Below, in pieces: positions 43,522 through 51,683 of a stretch of DNA of 64,000 bases. The DNA comes from Actinomycetes bacterium. GTDB taxonomy: Bacteria > Actinomycetota > Thermoleophilia > RBG-16-64-13. The position numbers were made by a program, and so were the translations under genes. Location: positions 79,613 to 143,612 of the forward strand of contig JAGXFW010000022.1 of the NCBI GenBank assembly GCA_024637035.1. Direction: 5' to 3'. How positions within the stretch are numbered: position 1 is the stretch's first letter; every line of letters starts with the position of its first letter. The notes under the pieces were generated by a model, which was given only the letters and a program-made list of their open reading frames with translations, was not told the DNA's origin and searched no databases.

Positions 43522-44736
43522 CTACGCCCATGGGGGCGGCCCGTCGCCCCACGGGGGCGGTCCGTCACCCCAGGGAGGAGGTCCGTCACCCCAGGGGGGC
43601 TTGCCACCGGCTCCGAACGGCGGCGGTTCGTCACCCCACGGCGGCTTACCGCCTGCCCCTTGTCCTGGAGTCGGCGGTTCATCCGCGCCTTCAAACGCAG
43701 CAGCCGGTGCGGCCGGGCGTTCCCCGCGCTCGTAGTTGGAGCGGCCCACGTAGAATTCGTCGTCGGGTTGCCTCGTCGCGATGCCGATCATCATGTAGGC
43801 CATCTTGGTCTGCTCGATCTCGTGCTGGTGTAGCTTGAGAGACGGTTGCCGGGTGAGTCCGCCGTTGCCTCCGACGCACCACTGATAGAACTTCTGCTGG
43901 GTCCAGTGGTAGGTGCCGATCATCTGGGTGGCGGCGAACTGCTGTTCGAAGATCACGCGAGCCGGGGTGAGCTTCCAGTAGATCTCCATCCCCTCATCCC
44001 ACTTGCCCTCGCGCAGGAGGCGGAAGTAGTCGACCAGGTAGGGCTTGTCCGGTGACTGAAACACCTCGTAACATCCCGCTCCCATCCACTGCTGGCCGAA
44101 TCCCGCGACCATCATGGGCAGCATGCGTTCCACCGGGTTGTTGATGAGCACCTTGTCGCCGAAGCGACGGTGGCAGTCTGTCGCCATGCCCGGCTCGCCG
44201 ATCTTGGCGGCCACCACGTTCGGTAGGTCCGCAAGACGCTCAAGCACATCGAGCGGGAACCCGCTGTTGTGGAGACGCTGGAAGTTGTAGTGGGGGCTCG
44301 GGTAGAGCGTGACGGCCAGGTCGGTCGATTCGATGAGTTCCGTGCTGTAGGCGAGGATCTCATCCCCGGACTTCGCGTAGAAGTTGGCCGGATAGCCCAG
44401 GAGGACCGCGTCGACGCCCACCGCCGCGGCGTGGGCGAGCATGGCCCGATTCTGGGCGGCCGAGTCGAAGAGCAGCGTTGTCGAGACGAGGATCTCGTCC
44501 TTGGCCTCGTCGGCCACGATCGCGACGAAGCGCTTGGCTTCGTCGAACGTGAGCCCGGTCTCGGTTGCGACCAGCGTGGAGAAGAACCCATGTTCTTTGC
44601 TCTTCTGCACGTCCCAACGGATGCCGGTCTCGTCGAGTTCTGCGAGATCAGGAGTGAACGAGGGGAAGATGCAGTTCTCCACCCCCACGAGGTTCTCCTT
44701 GGCCCATTGCTTCAGTTCCGCTTTGCTCACCTTCAT
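43522..44736 (-). CDS. DHDPS-family lyase with Pro-Trp-Gly repeat tail
   Basis: 404 residues. Residues 1-349 form a dihydrodipicolinate synthase/hydratase-aldolase-type barrel: the Schiff-base Lys is in NVVAAKIGEPGMATD and the partner Tyr region is LYPSPHYNFQRL. It shares QQWMGAGCYEVFQSPDKPYLVDYF and CVGGNGGL with the paralogue at 46710. From residue 350 there is a 55-residue tail of PPPWGDG-type repeats (coded by about 21-bp tandem repeats at 43526-43600) that is not part of the family. Biosynthetic DapA is unlikely given the context and divergence; an aldolase or hydratase-aldolase acting on a substituted pyruvate is more likely. Confidence 0.85.
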   Translation of the reverse strand: MKVSKAELKQWAKENLVGVENCIFPSFTPDLAELDETGIRWDVQKSKEHGFFSTLVATETGLTFDEAKRFVAIVADEAKDEILVSTTLLFDSAAQNRAMLAHAAAVGVDAVLLGYPANFYAKSGDEILAYSTELIESTDLAVTLYPSPHYNFQRLHNSGFPLDVLERLADLPNVVAAKIGEPGMATDCHRRFGDKVLINNPVERMLPMMVAGFGQQWMGAGCYEVFQSPDKPYLVDYFRLLREGKWDEGMEIYWKLTPARVIFEQQFAATQMIGTYHWTQQKFYQWCVGGNGGLTRQPSLKLHQHEIEQTKMAYMMIGIATRQPDDEFYVGRSNYERGERPAAPAAAFEGADEPPTPGQGAGGKPPWGDEPPPFGAGGKPPWGDGPPPWGDGPPPWGDGPPPWA

Positions 44737-44826
44737 TGCGTCCGCTCCTTTTTCGCTCCATCGTCGGCAGGCATGCAGTGCACCCGGCTGTGCTTCAGTG
44801 ATGCGTCGTTCGTGTGTCGTTCGCGC

Positions 44827-45156
44827 CTACTGGTCCAGGAACCGGCCCGTCCTGGCCTTCTCCACGATCTCGTCCAATCGTCCCTCGGTATGTACCCCCA
44901 GTTGCTGCGCCCTGAGTTTGGCCGCCAATCCGATGTTGCGGGAGTCCCGGTAGAACTCCGGATCTCTGGCCCTCGAGGGGTCGAAGTCCGTCAATCGAGA
45001 CCTTTCGCTCCGGTGCGTGGCGAAGCTCGAGAACCTGCGGGTCACGTCAGTTGCGCCGCAGGCCGGGCAGCGCGCGCCCACACCGTCAACCGGGTGGCGT
45101 GCGAAGTGGTCGAACGCGCGGCTGCAGGTGGTGCATCGATACTCATAGATCGGCAC
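44827..45156 (-). CDS. FmdB-family zinc-ribbon protein
   Basis: 109 residues. [18 protein letters not shown]...RCPACG gives a four-Cys zinc ribbon (C8, C11, C30, C33) of the FmdB type. The C-terminal 60 residues ([29 protein letters not shown]) are longer than in the usual regulator. FmdB-like proteins are found beside amidases and CoA-metabolising enzymes; the function here is unknown. Confidence 0.88.
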   Translation of the reverse strand: MPIYEYRCTTCSRAFDHFARHPVDGVGARCPACGATDVTRRFSSFATHRSERSRLTDFDPSRARDPEFYRDSRNIGLAAKLRAQQLGVHTEGRLDEIVEKARTGRFLDQ

Positions 45157-45192
45157 TGATCCGCCCCCTTTCGGTCACGTCGTCGGGCACGA

Positions 45193-46713
45193 TCACCCCA
45201 GATCGGCAGGGTCGTCCGATCCGGTGGGCAGTGGGGGAGGGGAGGCCGGCGTTTCCGTGGGCATCGTCCCTGGAGGCATCCCTGGAGGCATCCCTTCAAA
45301 CCCTGGCGGCATGCCGGGGGGCATCATGCCCGGGGGCATCATGCCGGGAGGCATCATGCCGGGAGGCATGCCTGGAGGCATCGCGCCGGGAGGCATCCCC
45401 GGAGGCATCATGCCGGGAGGCATCATGCCGGGAGGCATGCCTGGAGGCATCGCGCCGGGAGGCATCCCCTCCATGCCCGGCATCCCGGGCATCCCAGGAG
45501 GGCCCGACTGTGGCTGCAGGAAGTTCATCATGTGCAGCCGCAACATCTGGCCGGTTCCGTCGCACGGGTATCCGATCCACGCGTCGCAGAGAAGCTTTCC
45601 GGCCTGGTATTCCCGAGTGATTCCATACGATCCCAGGGTCTTCACTGAGCGCTCGGCGTTGCGGATGGCGGTGTCTACGGCGAACGTCTTGGCCGCCGGC
45701 GATTTGACCATAGCGGAGAAGTCGCCTGAATCCGCTGCGCAGGCGGCGTCCCACGTGATGAGGCGGGCGGCCTGAAGGTCCACCCACATGTCGGCGAGCA
45801 TGCCGGCGATCGCCTGGTGCTTGATGATGGGCACGCCCCAGCTGATCCGCTGCTGAGCGTATTCGAGGGCATGCTCGTAGGCGGCGCGGGCGAGGCCCAC
45901 GTGGCACGCGGCGAAGCCCACGCCGATGAACGGAAGCGCCTTGAACAGGAACAGCCCGAGACCGGCGCCGCCTCCACCCAGCTCGGCAGAAGCGGGAACG
46001 CGCACGTCGTCCAGGTAGACCTCGGCGTTCTGTGCGCTCCGCCACCCGATGAGCTCCGTGAGCTTACCAACAGTCAGTCCTGGCGTGTCGGCCGGCACGT
46101 AGAACACGCTCGTGCTCATCATGGGGGGAGCGTCTAAATCGGTGCGGGCCATGACGAAGTAGTGACTCGCCGCGCCGGCGTTGGTGATGAACGCCGACTT
46201 GGAGCCGTTGATCACGTATTCATCTCCGTCGCGGCGCGCCAGCGTGCGCATGCCCAGCTTGGGATCGGGATAGGGGCAGAGCGAGTCCGACCCGGCCTGG
46301 TCGGCTTCGCTTCCCGCACTGGCGAGCATGGCGGTGTCATTGGTGCACAACTCCCCCAACCAGGCTCGCTTCTGCTCCTCCGTTCCGCCCATCGAGATCA
46401 TTACCGCGCCCGTGATCGTGACGTTGAAGTATGAGACGGCGATCCCCATGTCAACGGCCGCCAGCTCTTCCTGGAGCAGGACATTGTCCATGCAGGTGCC
46501 GCCCTGACCTCCGTACTCCTCCGGGATCAGCAAGGAGGTGAAGCCAAGCCCGGCTGCTTTCCGGTAGACCGGACGCACCTTGTCCCACGGCATCTCCTTG
46601 GTGCGGTCCATGCGTTCGATCTCCTCTGCGACCGGCCGGATCTCCTTGGCCGCGAAGTTCCGCGCTGTCTTGCGCAGAAGCTCCTGCTCCTCACTCAAAC
46701 TCAGGTCGATCAT
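45193..46713 (-). CDS. Acyl-CoA dehydrogenase with MPPG repeat tail and Asp at the base position
   Basis: 506 residues. The first 402 are a normal acyl-CoA dehydrogenase: [41 protein letters not shown] and [10 protein letters not shown]. In the motif that usually reads YEGT, where Glu is the catalytic base, this protein has PCDGTGQM (Asp about 385). Residues 403-506 are a repetitive tail of MPPGM/PPG units ending SDDPADLG, encoded by near-tandem DNA repeats (about 45250-45500). The start overlaps the lyase stop by 4 bases (ATGA). The substrate is presumably an acyl-CoA of the same pathway. Confidence 0.9.
   Translation of the reverse strand: MIDLSLSEEQELLRKTARNFAAKEIRPVAEEIERMDRTKEMPWDKVRPVYRKAAGLGFTSLLIPEEYGGQGGTCMDNVLLQEELAAVDMGIAVSYFNVTITGAVMISMGGTEEQKRAWLGELCTNDTAMLASAGSEADQAGSDSLCPYPDPKLGMRTLARRDGDEYVINGSKSAFITNAGAASHYFVMARTDLDAPPMMSTSVFYVPADTPGLTVGKLTELIGWRSAQNAEVYLDDVRVPASAELGGGGAGLGLFLFKALPFIGVGFAACHVGLARAAYEHALEYAQQRISWGVPIIKHQAIAGMLADMWVDLQAARLITWDAACAADSGDFSAMVKSPAAKTFAVDTAIRNAERSVKTLGSYGITREYQAGKLLCDAWIGYPCDGTGQMLRLHMMNFLQPQSGPPGMPGMPGMEGMPPGAMPPGMPPGMMPPGMMPPGMPPGAMPPGMPPGMMPPGMMPPGMMPPGMPPGFEGMPPGMPPGTMPTETPASPPPLPTGSDDPADLG
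45250..45500. repeat. Coding tandem repeats for the MPPG tail
   Basis: GGCATGCCGGGAGGCATCAT-like units of 12-15 bp recur about 20 times on the plus strand; larger 75-90-bp blocks repeat too. Such repeats vary in number by slippage and can be misassembled. Confidence 0.8.
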
Positions 46714-47789
46714 TCCGCATTCCCCCCTTTGTCGCCCTCGGGCGCTTGTGGAAACCCGGTCTCACCCGCCGCCGGAGGACCCGCCTCGAAGTTGACGCGC
46801 CCCACGAAGAACTCCGGGTCGGGCTCCCGTGGCTCGATGCCCACCATCCGATAGGCCATCTTCGCCCCCATCATCTGGTGCATGAAGAGACGGCCGGCGC
46901 TGCGCGGCAATCCTCCGTTCCCACCGACGCACCATTGGTAGTACTTGAACATCGCCCAGGGATAGAAGCCCTGCATGATGCCCATGATGTGCTGCCCAAA
47001 CAGCCCGTACAGCGGCTGGATGCGCCAGTAGATGTCGACAGCCGCCTGGTAGTCCCCAGCCAGGAGCAGGTTGAACATGTCGACGACGTACGGCCGTTCC
47101 GGCGACTGCAGCATCTCGTAGCACGAAGCTCCGATCCACTGCTGGTCCATCCTGAGGACGGTGATCGGAGCCCAGTCCGACATGGTCACGTTCACCAGGG
47201 CGTGCTCGGCGCAACGGGCGAAGCACTCGGCGATGAACACGGGATCACCGCTCCCGATCTTGACTCCCACCACGTTCGGGATCTTGGCTATCCGTTCCAT
47301 TAGAAGCGGCGGGAAGCCGCTCGGGTGGAACCGCTGGAAGGCGAGGTTGCTTGTCGCGTAGAGCACGATGCCGATATCGGCGAGCCCGCACATGTCGCGC
47401 GTGACATCGTAGACCTCTTCCTCGCTCCGGGGCATGAATCCGGTCGGATAACCGAGCAGCGCAGTGTGGGCGCCCGCCTTGGCGGCGTGAGTGAGTAGTT
47501 CGTAGTTCTCGGCCAGAGAGTCGCGGAAGAGGGTGGTGGAAACGAGCAGGTCGTCCCCAGCCTCGTCCACCGCGATCTCCACGAATCGCTTCGCCTCCGC
47601 CATGGATAGATGCTGCTCCGCCGCGCACAACGTGGACGCGAACCCGTGTGCTTTCGCCTGCCGCACGTCCCAACGGATGCCGGCCTCGTCGAGCGCCGAC
47701 ATGTCATTCGTGAAGGACGGCAGGGTCAGGTTCTCCACCCCCCGCAGATGCTGCCGCGCCCAACCCTTGAGATCGCTCGACACACCCAT
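46710..47789 (-). CDS. DHDPS-family lyase, first gene of catabolic operon
   Basis: 359 residues from ATG 47789 (AGAGGGGGG upstream; an in-frame GTG/TTG region upstream has no ribosome site). It is a paralogue of the lyase at 43522: GIRWDVRQAKAHGF, LLGYPTGFMPRSEEE, Schiff-base Lys in NVVGVKIGSGDP, QQWIGASCYEMLQSPERPYVVDMF, CVGGNGGLPRSAGR. It lacks the PPPWGDG tail; its end is a short Pro/Gly-rich stretch (GPPAAGETGFPQAPEG). The two paralogues may form a hetero-oligomer or act on successive substrates. Confidence 0.85.
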   Translation of the reverse strand: MGVSSDLKGWARQHLRGVENLTLPSFTNDMSALDEAGIRWDVRQAKAHGFASTLCAAEQHLSMAEAKRFVEIAVDEAGDDLLVSTTLFRDSLAENYELLTHAAKAGAHTALLGYPTGFMPRSEEEVYDVTRDMCGLADIGIVLYATSNLAFQRFHPSGFPPLLMERIAKIPNVVGVKIGSGDPVFIAECFARCAEHALVNVTMSDWAPITVLRMDQQWIGASCYEMLQSPERPYVVDMFNLLLAGDYQAAVDIYWRIQPLYGLFGQHIMGIMQGFYPWAMFKYYQWCVGGNGGLPRSAGRLFMHQMMGAKMAYRMVGIEPREPDPEFFVGRVNFEAGPPAAGETGFPQAPEGDKGGNAE

Positions 47790-47818
47790 CACCCCCCTCT
47801 GGGTCCTCAGGCAATCAA

Positions 47819-47832
47819 GTTGATAACTCAAC
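47819..47832. promoter_or_regulatory. Operator copy 1, GTTGA-TAAC-TCAAC
   Basis: A perfect 5+5 inverted repeat with a 4-base spacer, just downstream of the minus-strand promoter start, 30-43 bp from the first lyase gene. It matches the two copies near the importer promoter. Confidence 0.7.
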
Positions 47833-47845
47833 CATGGATTGCTCA

Positions 47846-47874
47846 ACGATAGGCGGTCAACGGGCCGCCGTCAA
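47846..47874 (-). promoter_or_regulatory. Promoter of the catabolic operon
   Basis: TTGACG (47874-47869), a 17-base spacer and TATCGT (47851-47846). It drives the first DHDPS-family lyase. Transcription would start at about 47839, directly next to operator copy 1. Confidence 0.6.
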
Positions 47875-47887
47875 GCCCTTCTTGACC

Positions 47888-47917
47888 TTGACAACCGCAT
47901 ACGCATGGTGCTATTAG
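47888..47917 (+). promoter_or_regulatory. Promoter of the liv importer operon
   Basis: A perfect TTGACA (47888-47893), an 18-base spacer and TATTAG (47912-47917). A start at about 47924 falls inside operator copy 2. Confidence 0.6.
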
Positions 47918-47946
47918 TTGAGAACACAACGGTTGATGCTTCAACC
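47917..47946. promoter_or_regulatory. Operator copies 2 and 3 at the importer promoter
   Basis: GTTGA-GAAC-ACAAC (47917-47930, one mismatch) and GGTTGA-TGCT-TCAACC (47931-47946, perfect 6+6) are adjacent, centred 15 bp apart. They cover the predicted transcription start, so a bound regulator would repress. Confidence 0.7.
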
Positions 47947-48008
47947 GGTAGAAGATGTGTCGGGGCCGGCGAACGTCGGGGGACGAGGCTCCGAGACAGG
48001 GGGGATCG

Positions 48009-48890
48009 ATGTCTGCGAATCTGTGGTTCCAATCGTTGCTGGACGGCCTGACATCGGGAGCCGTGTACGGTCTGATCGGCCTGGGCTTCGTGACCATCTT
48101 CCGCACGTCGACCGTGGTGAACATGGCGCAAGGGGCCTTCGTGATGCTCGGCGCCCTGCTCTGCTACACGTTCCTCGTGGACTGGCATCTCCCGTACTGG
48201 GGGGCCGGTGTGCTGGCCGTGGCCGCGGTAGTGATCGTAAGCCTGGTTCTGTACAAACTGTTGATCGCGCCTCTCATCACGATCTCACCGGTCACCGTGG
48301 TGCTGGCCACGATCGGAGCGAGTCTGCTGCTCGAGAACATCGGTCTTCTCTTGTGGGGCGGCTACGCCAAAGCGCTCCCGCCGTTCTCGGGTGATTCGCC
48401 GCTTCGTCTCGGGGGGACCGTCTTCATACAGCCCCAGTACCTGTGGGTACTTGGCTTGACCGCGGTGATGGTCGTCGTTCTGCACCTTCTCGGGAATCGA
48501 TCCCGCATCGGCAAGCAGATGACGGCCTGCGCCGACGATCCCGTGGCCGCCGGCCTAAGCGGGATCCACCCGGGCCGCATGACTCTGCTGGCGTTTGCGA
48601 TCAGCGCTGTTGTCGGCGCCCTCGGCGGAATCAGCATCGCCTCGGTCTCGCCCATCTCCTACGTGTCGGGTGGGATGCTCGGTCTCAATGGGTTCGTCGC
48701 CGCGATCCTTGGGGGATGGGGCTCCAGCGCCGGAGCGATCGTCGGCGGTCTGACTCTCGGGATCGTAGAGGCGATGGCCTTCATGCTGCTGCCAGGAGGG
48801 TACAAGAGCGCCGTCGCCTTCGTGGTGCTTCTGCTGATTCTGTACTTCCGGCCTTCGGGCATCCTTGCCTCGCCTTTGACGGACGCGTGA
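48009..48890 (+). CDS. livH: Branched-chain-type ABC importer permease (LivH)
   Basis: 293 residues from ATG 48009 (ACAGGGGGG upstream), with about 8 membrane helices. GLTSGAVYGLIGLGFVTIFRTSTVVNMAQGAFVMLGALL is the LivH N-terminus, and GLNGFVAAILGGWGSSAGAIVGGLTLG is the coupling region. In this context the ligand may be an aromatic or branched carboxylate instead of leucine. It overlaps the fused gene start by four bases (GTGA). Confidence 0.92.
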   Translation: MSANLWFQSLLDGLTSGAVYGLIGLGFVTIFRTSTVVNMAQGAFVMLGALLCYTFLVDWHLPYWGAGVLAVAAVVIVSLVLYKLLIAPLITISPVTVVLATIGASLLLENIGLLLWGGYAKALPPFSGDSPLRLGGTVFIQPQYLWVLGLTAVMVVVLHLLGNRSRIGKQMTACADDPVAAGLSGIHPGRMTLLAFAISAVVGALGGISIASVSPISYVSGGMLGLNGFVAAILGGWGSSAGAIVGGLTLGIVEAMAFMLLPGGYKSAVAFVVLLLILYFRPSGILASPLTDA

Positions 48891-51658
48891 CCGTGTCGAG
48901 CACGGCAGCCACCGAGAAGCGGCTGGAGGTCTTCGATCGCGTCCGGTGGGCGCTCGTCGCGCGGCCGGTGGCACTCAAGTTCGCCCTCGTCGCCGTGCTC
49001 GTCCTGTGGCCTCTCGCCTATTCTTCCCTGTATGGGCTCAGCGTGATGACGACGGCTGGGCTCTACGTGCTCGTGGTGGTCAGTGTGCACGTGATCCTTG
49101 GGGAAGCCGGCCAGCTCTCCTTCGGCCACGCGACCTTCTACGGTATCGGGGCCTACTCGGTGGGAGTGCTGGCGGTGAAGTACGGCGTGCCTACGTTGCT
49201 CTGCCTGGTCGCGGGAGCACTCATTGCTTCCTTGGCTGCGCTTGTCGTGGGCCGGCCCGTGCTTCGTCTGAAGTACTTCTACCTAGCTCTCGCTACCATC
49301 GGCCTAGGCCAGATCTTCGCCGTGGTTGTGAGCCAGACCCCTTCACTCACGGGCGGAGCGATGGGCCTGGCGCCTATCCCCGACCTACGTATCTTGGGAT
49401 ACGCCTTCGAGGGCTACGAGAGTCGTTACTACCTCGTATGGGTCTTTGCCCTGCTGGTGCTGCTCTTCACGGAGAAGGTACTGAAGTCGCGCGTGGGGCG
49501 TTCCTTCAGGGCTGTCGCGACCAGTGAGACCGCCGCGGCCACTTTGGGCGTTCGGACCGCGAATTGGAAGCTACTGGCGTTCGTGCTGAGCGCCGCGTAT
49601 GCGGGGCTTGCCGGCGGGCTGTTCGCCTTCGTCACCGGGGCGATCAGCCCGGCCTCCTTTTCGTTCAACGCAGCCCTGCTGCCGGTGATCATGATGTTGG
49701 TGGGAGGTCGCAGTCTGTGGGGGGGAGTACTGGGAGCGATCTTGATGACGTGGCTGCTGAACGGGCTGTCGGGAGCCCAACAGTATTCGGGTCTGGTATA
49801 CACGATCGTCCTTCTCTTGCTTCTCCTCTTCTTGCCTGCGGGCGTATCGGGAGGGTTGCGGCACGAACACCGCTCCTGGTTGCGCGCGCGGCTCGGGCTC
49901 TCTCGCGCGGCGGTCTCCGGTGTGCCTTCGCCAGGTGGCCCGGCCTCCGAGGCGGGTTCGCCCGCAGCCGGCAGTGCGCTTGTACCCGCGACCGGGGCCG
50001 TTGTGGGTCCCATGCGCCCCCCCTTGAGTGCGATTCCACAGGCGGCAACCGCAGTTGCGAGGAAGCGGAACGGATCGTCTGTTTCTCCTCTGCTCGAGAT
50101 CCGAGGCGTCTCTGTGGACTTCGGTGGCCTCCGGGCCGTCAACGATGTCTCCTTGGTCGTCGTCGAGGGCAGCATCACTGCCATCATCGGCCCCAACGGA
50201 GCGGGAAAGACAACGCTCTTCAACGTCATTACCCGCCTTCAACGCCCGACGACGGGGGACATCGTATTCGGCGGACAGTCCATCACCGGCGAGTCGGCGG
50301 CCGCGGCGGCCCGCCTTGGGATGGCGCGCACCTTCCAGAACCTGCGGATCTTCCCGAACATGACGGTCCTCGAAAACGTGTTGGTCGGCTGTCACCGTCA
50401 CGAGAGATCAGGGATCTTCGCCGCGGGGCTGGGACTCCCGAGCCAGCGAAGAGAGGAGCGACGTTCGCAGGAGCGGGCGCAGGAAGCGTTGGCCCTCATG
50501 GGCCTGGAAGAGCATGCCCATCTCCCTGCCGCCGCTCTGCCCTATGGTCGGCAGCGTCTTGTCGAGATCGCACGGGCGCTCGCCTCTCAACCCCGTCTGC
50601 TCCTTCTGGACGAACCGGCCGCTGGGATGAACGGGGCCGAACGGTCCGCGCTCGTCGAGCGCATAGCCGCCATCCGCGAGGAAGGGGTCACCGTTCTCCT
50701 GGTGGAGCACGATATTGAGTTAGTGATGGGCCTCTCCGATGCTGTGGTTGTGCTCGATCACGGGAGTCTGATCGGACAAGGGGCGCCTGAGCAGGTGCGC
50801 GCGGATCCAGCGGTCATCGAGGCCTACCTGGGCGTGCGTCGCGCTGAGGGGCACGACCGGACCCCACCGAGGGCGGTCCGTCCGGATGCGCACAGGCCCG
50901 ACGGCTCCTCCGCTCCGTCGCCGCTCCTCGTCGTGGGGGACGTCCGCACGGCCTACGGTCCCATCGAGGCGTTGCACGGCGTATCTCTGGAAGTGCCGGA
51001 GGGTCAGATCGTTGCCGTTCTCGGGGCGAACGGCGCCGGAAAGAGCACGCTCCTCTACACCATATCGGGAGCGCTGAAGCCGACCGCGGGCAGGATCGAG
51101 TTCGCCGGACAGGACGTGACGGGCCTTTCGGCACCCTCTGTCGCGAGCCTGGGGATCCGCCAGGTGCCGGAGGGGAGGAGGATCTTCACCTCTTTGAACG
51201 TGGAAGACAACCTGCTGATGGGTGCATCCGGTCGACCCGACCGGGCGGGATACGAGGACGATCTGGCGTTCATCTACGACCTCTTCCCGATCCTGGCCGA
51301 GCGCCGATCTCAGCCGGCCCGCACGCTGTCCGGCGGTCAGCAACAGATGCTTGCGATCGGCCGGGCCCTGGCCGGTGGGCCGCGCCTGCTGCTTCTGGAC
51401 GAGCCCTCGCTGGGCCTTGCCCCACGCTTGGTGGAGCATATCTTCGAATCGCTCGTGAAGCTGAACGACCGGGGACTCACCATGCTCATGGTGGAGCAGA
51501 ACGCGGAACTGGCGCTCTCGGTGGCCCACCACGCCGTCGTGTTGCAGACCGGCACTGTGGCACTGGCCGGGCCGGCGGCAGCGCTCCGAAGGGACGATCG
51601 CGTGCGCGAGTGCTACCTGGGTCAGGTGGCGGAGCGCCCGCTGTCAGTCAGTAGATGA
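48887..51658 (+). CDS. Fused LivM-LivG-LivF ABC importer protein
   Basis: A single 923-residue frame from GTG 48887. Residues about 1-330 are a LivM permease (EAGQLSFGHATFYGIGAYSVGVLA). A roughly 65-residue Pro/Ala/Ser linker follows, then LivG (about 400-645: Walker A GPNGAGKTT near 434, signature LPYGRQRLVEIARAL near 551, Walker B LLLLDEPAAGMN near 571). A second Pro-rich linker leads to LivF (about 675-923: GANGAGKST near 713, LSGGQQQMLAIGRAL near 814, LLLLDEPSLGLAP near 834). No stop or restart site interrupts it. One chain thus supplies a permease half and both ATPases; LivH is separate. Confidence 0.93.
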   Translation: MTVSSTAATEKRLEVFDRVRWALVARPVALKFALVAVLVLWPLAYSSLYGLSVMTTAGLYVLVVVSVHVILGEAGQLSFGHATFYGIGAYSVGVLAVKYGVPTLLCLVAGALIASLAALVVGRPVLRLKYFYLALATIGLGQIFAVVVSQTPSLTGGAMGLAPIPDLRILGYAFEGYESRYYLVWVFALLVLLFTEKVLKSRVGRSFRAVATSETAAATLGVRTANWKLLAFVLSAAYAGLAGGLFAFVTGAISPASFSFNAALLPVIMMLVGGRSLWGGVLGAILMTWLLNGLSGAQQYSGLVYTIVLLLLLLFLPAGVSGGLRHEHRSWLRARLGLSRAAVSGVPSPGGPASEAGSPAAGSALVPATGAVVGPMRPPLSAIPQAATAVARKRNGSSVSPLLEIRGVSVDFGGLRAVNDVSLVVVEGSITAIIGPNGAGKTTLFNVITRLQRPTTGDIVFGGQSITGESAAAAARLGMARTFQNLRIFPNMTVLENVLVGCHRHERSGIFAAGLGLPSQRREERRSQERAQEALALMGLEEHAHLPAAALPYGRQRLVEIARALASQPRLLLLDEPAAGMNGAERSALVERIAAIREEGVTVLLVEHDIELVMGLSDAVVVLDHGSLIGQGAPEQVRADPAVIEAYLGVRRAEGHDRTPPRAVRPDAHRPDGSSAPSPLLVVGDVRTAYGPIEALHGVSLEVPEGQIVAVLGANGAGKSTLLYTISGALKPTAGRIEFAGQDVTGLSAPSVASLGIRQVPEGRRIFTSLNVEDNLLMGASGRPDRAGYEDDLAFIYDLFPILAERRSQPARTLSGGQQQMLAIGRALAGGPRLLLLDEPSLGLAPRLVEHIFESLVKLNDRGLTMLMVEQNAELALSVAHHAVVLQTGTVALAGPAAALRRDDRVRECYLGQVAERPLSVSR

Positions 51659-51683
51659 TCATACACACCACAAGGGGGACATC

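Noticed and set aside
45250..45500. Repeat array resembling CRISPR or a minisatellite
   Set aside because: The repeats are in frame, have no unique spacers, and encode the MPPG protein tail.
43522..47789. DapA, lysine biosynthesis, for the two DHDPS-family proteins
   Set aside because: Paired paralogues, about 350-residue cores, catabolic neighbours and lack of other dap genes argue against lysine synthesis.
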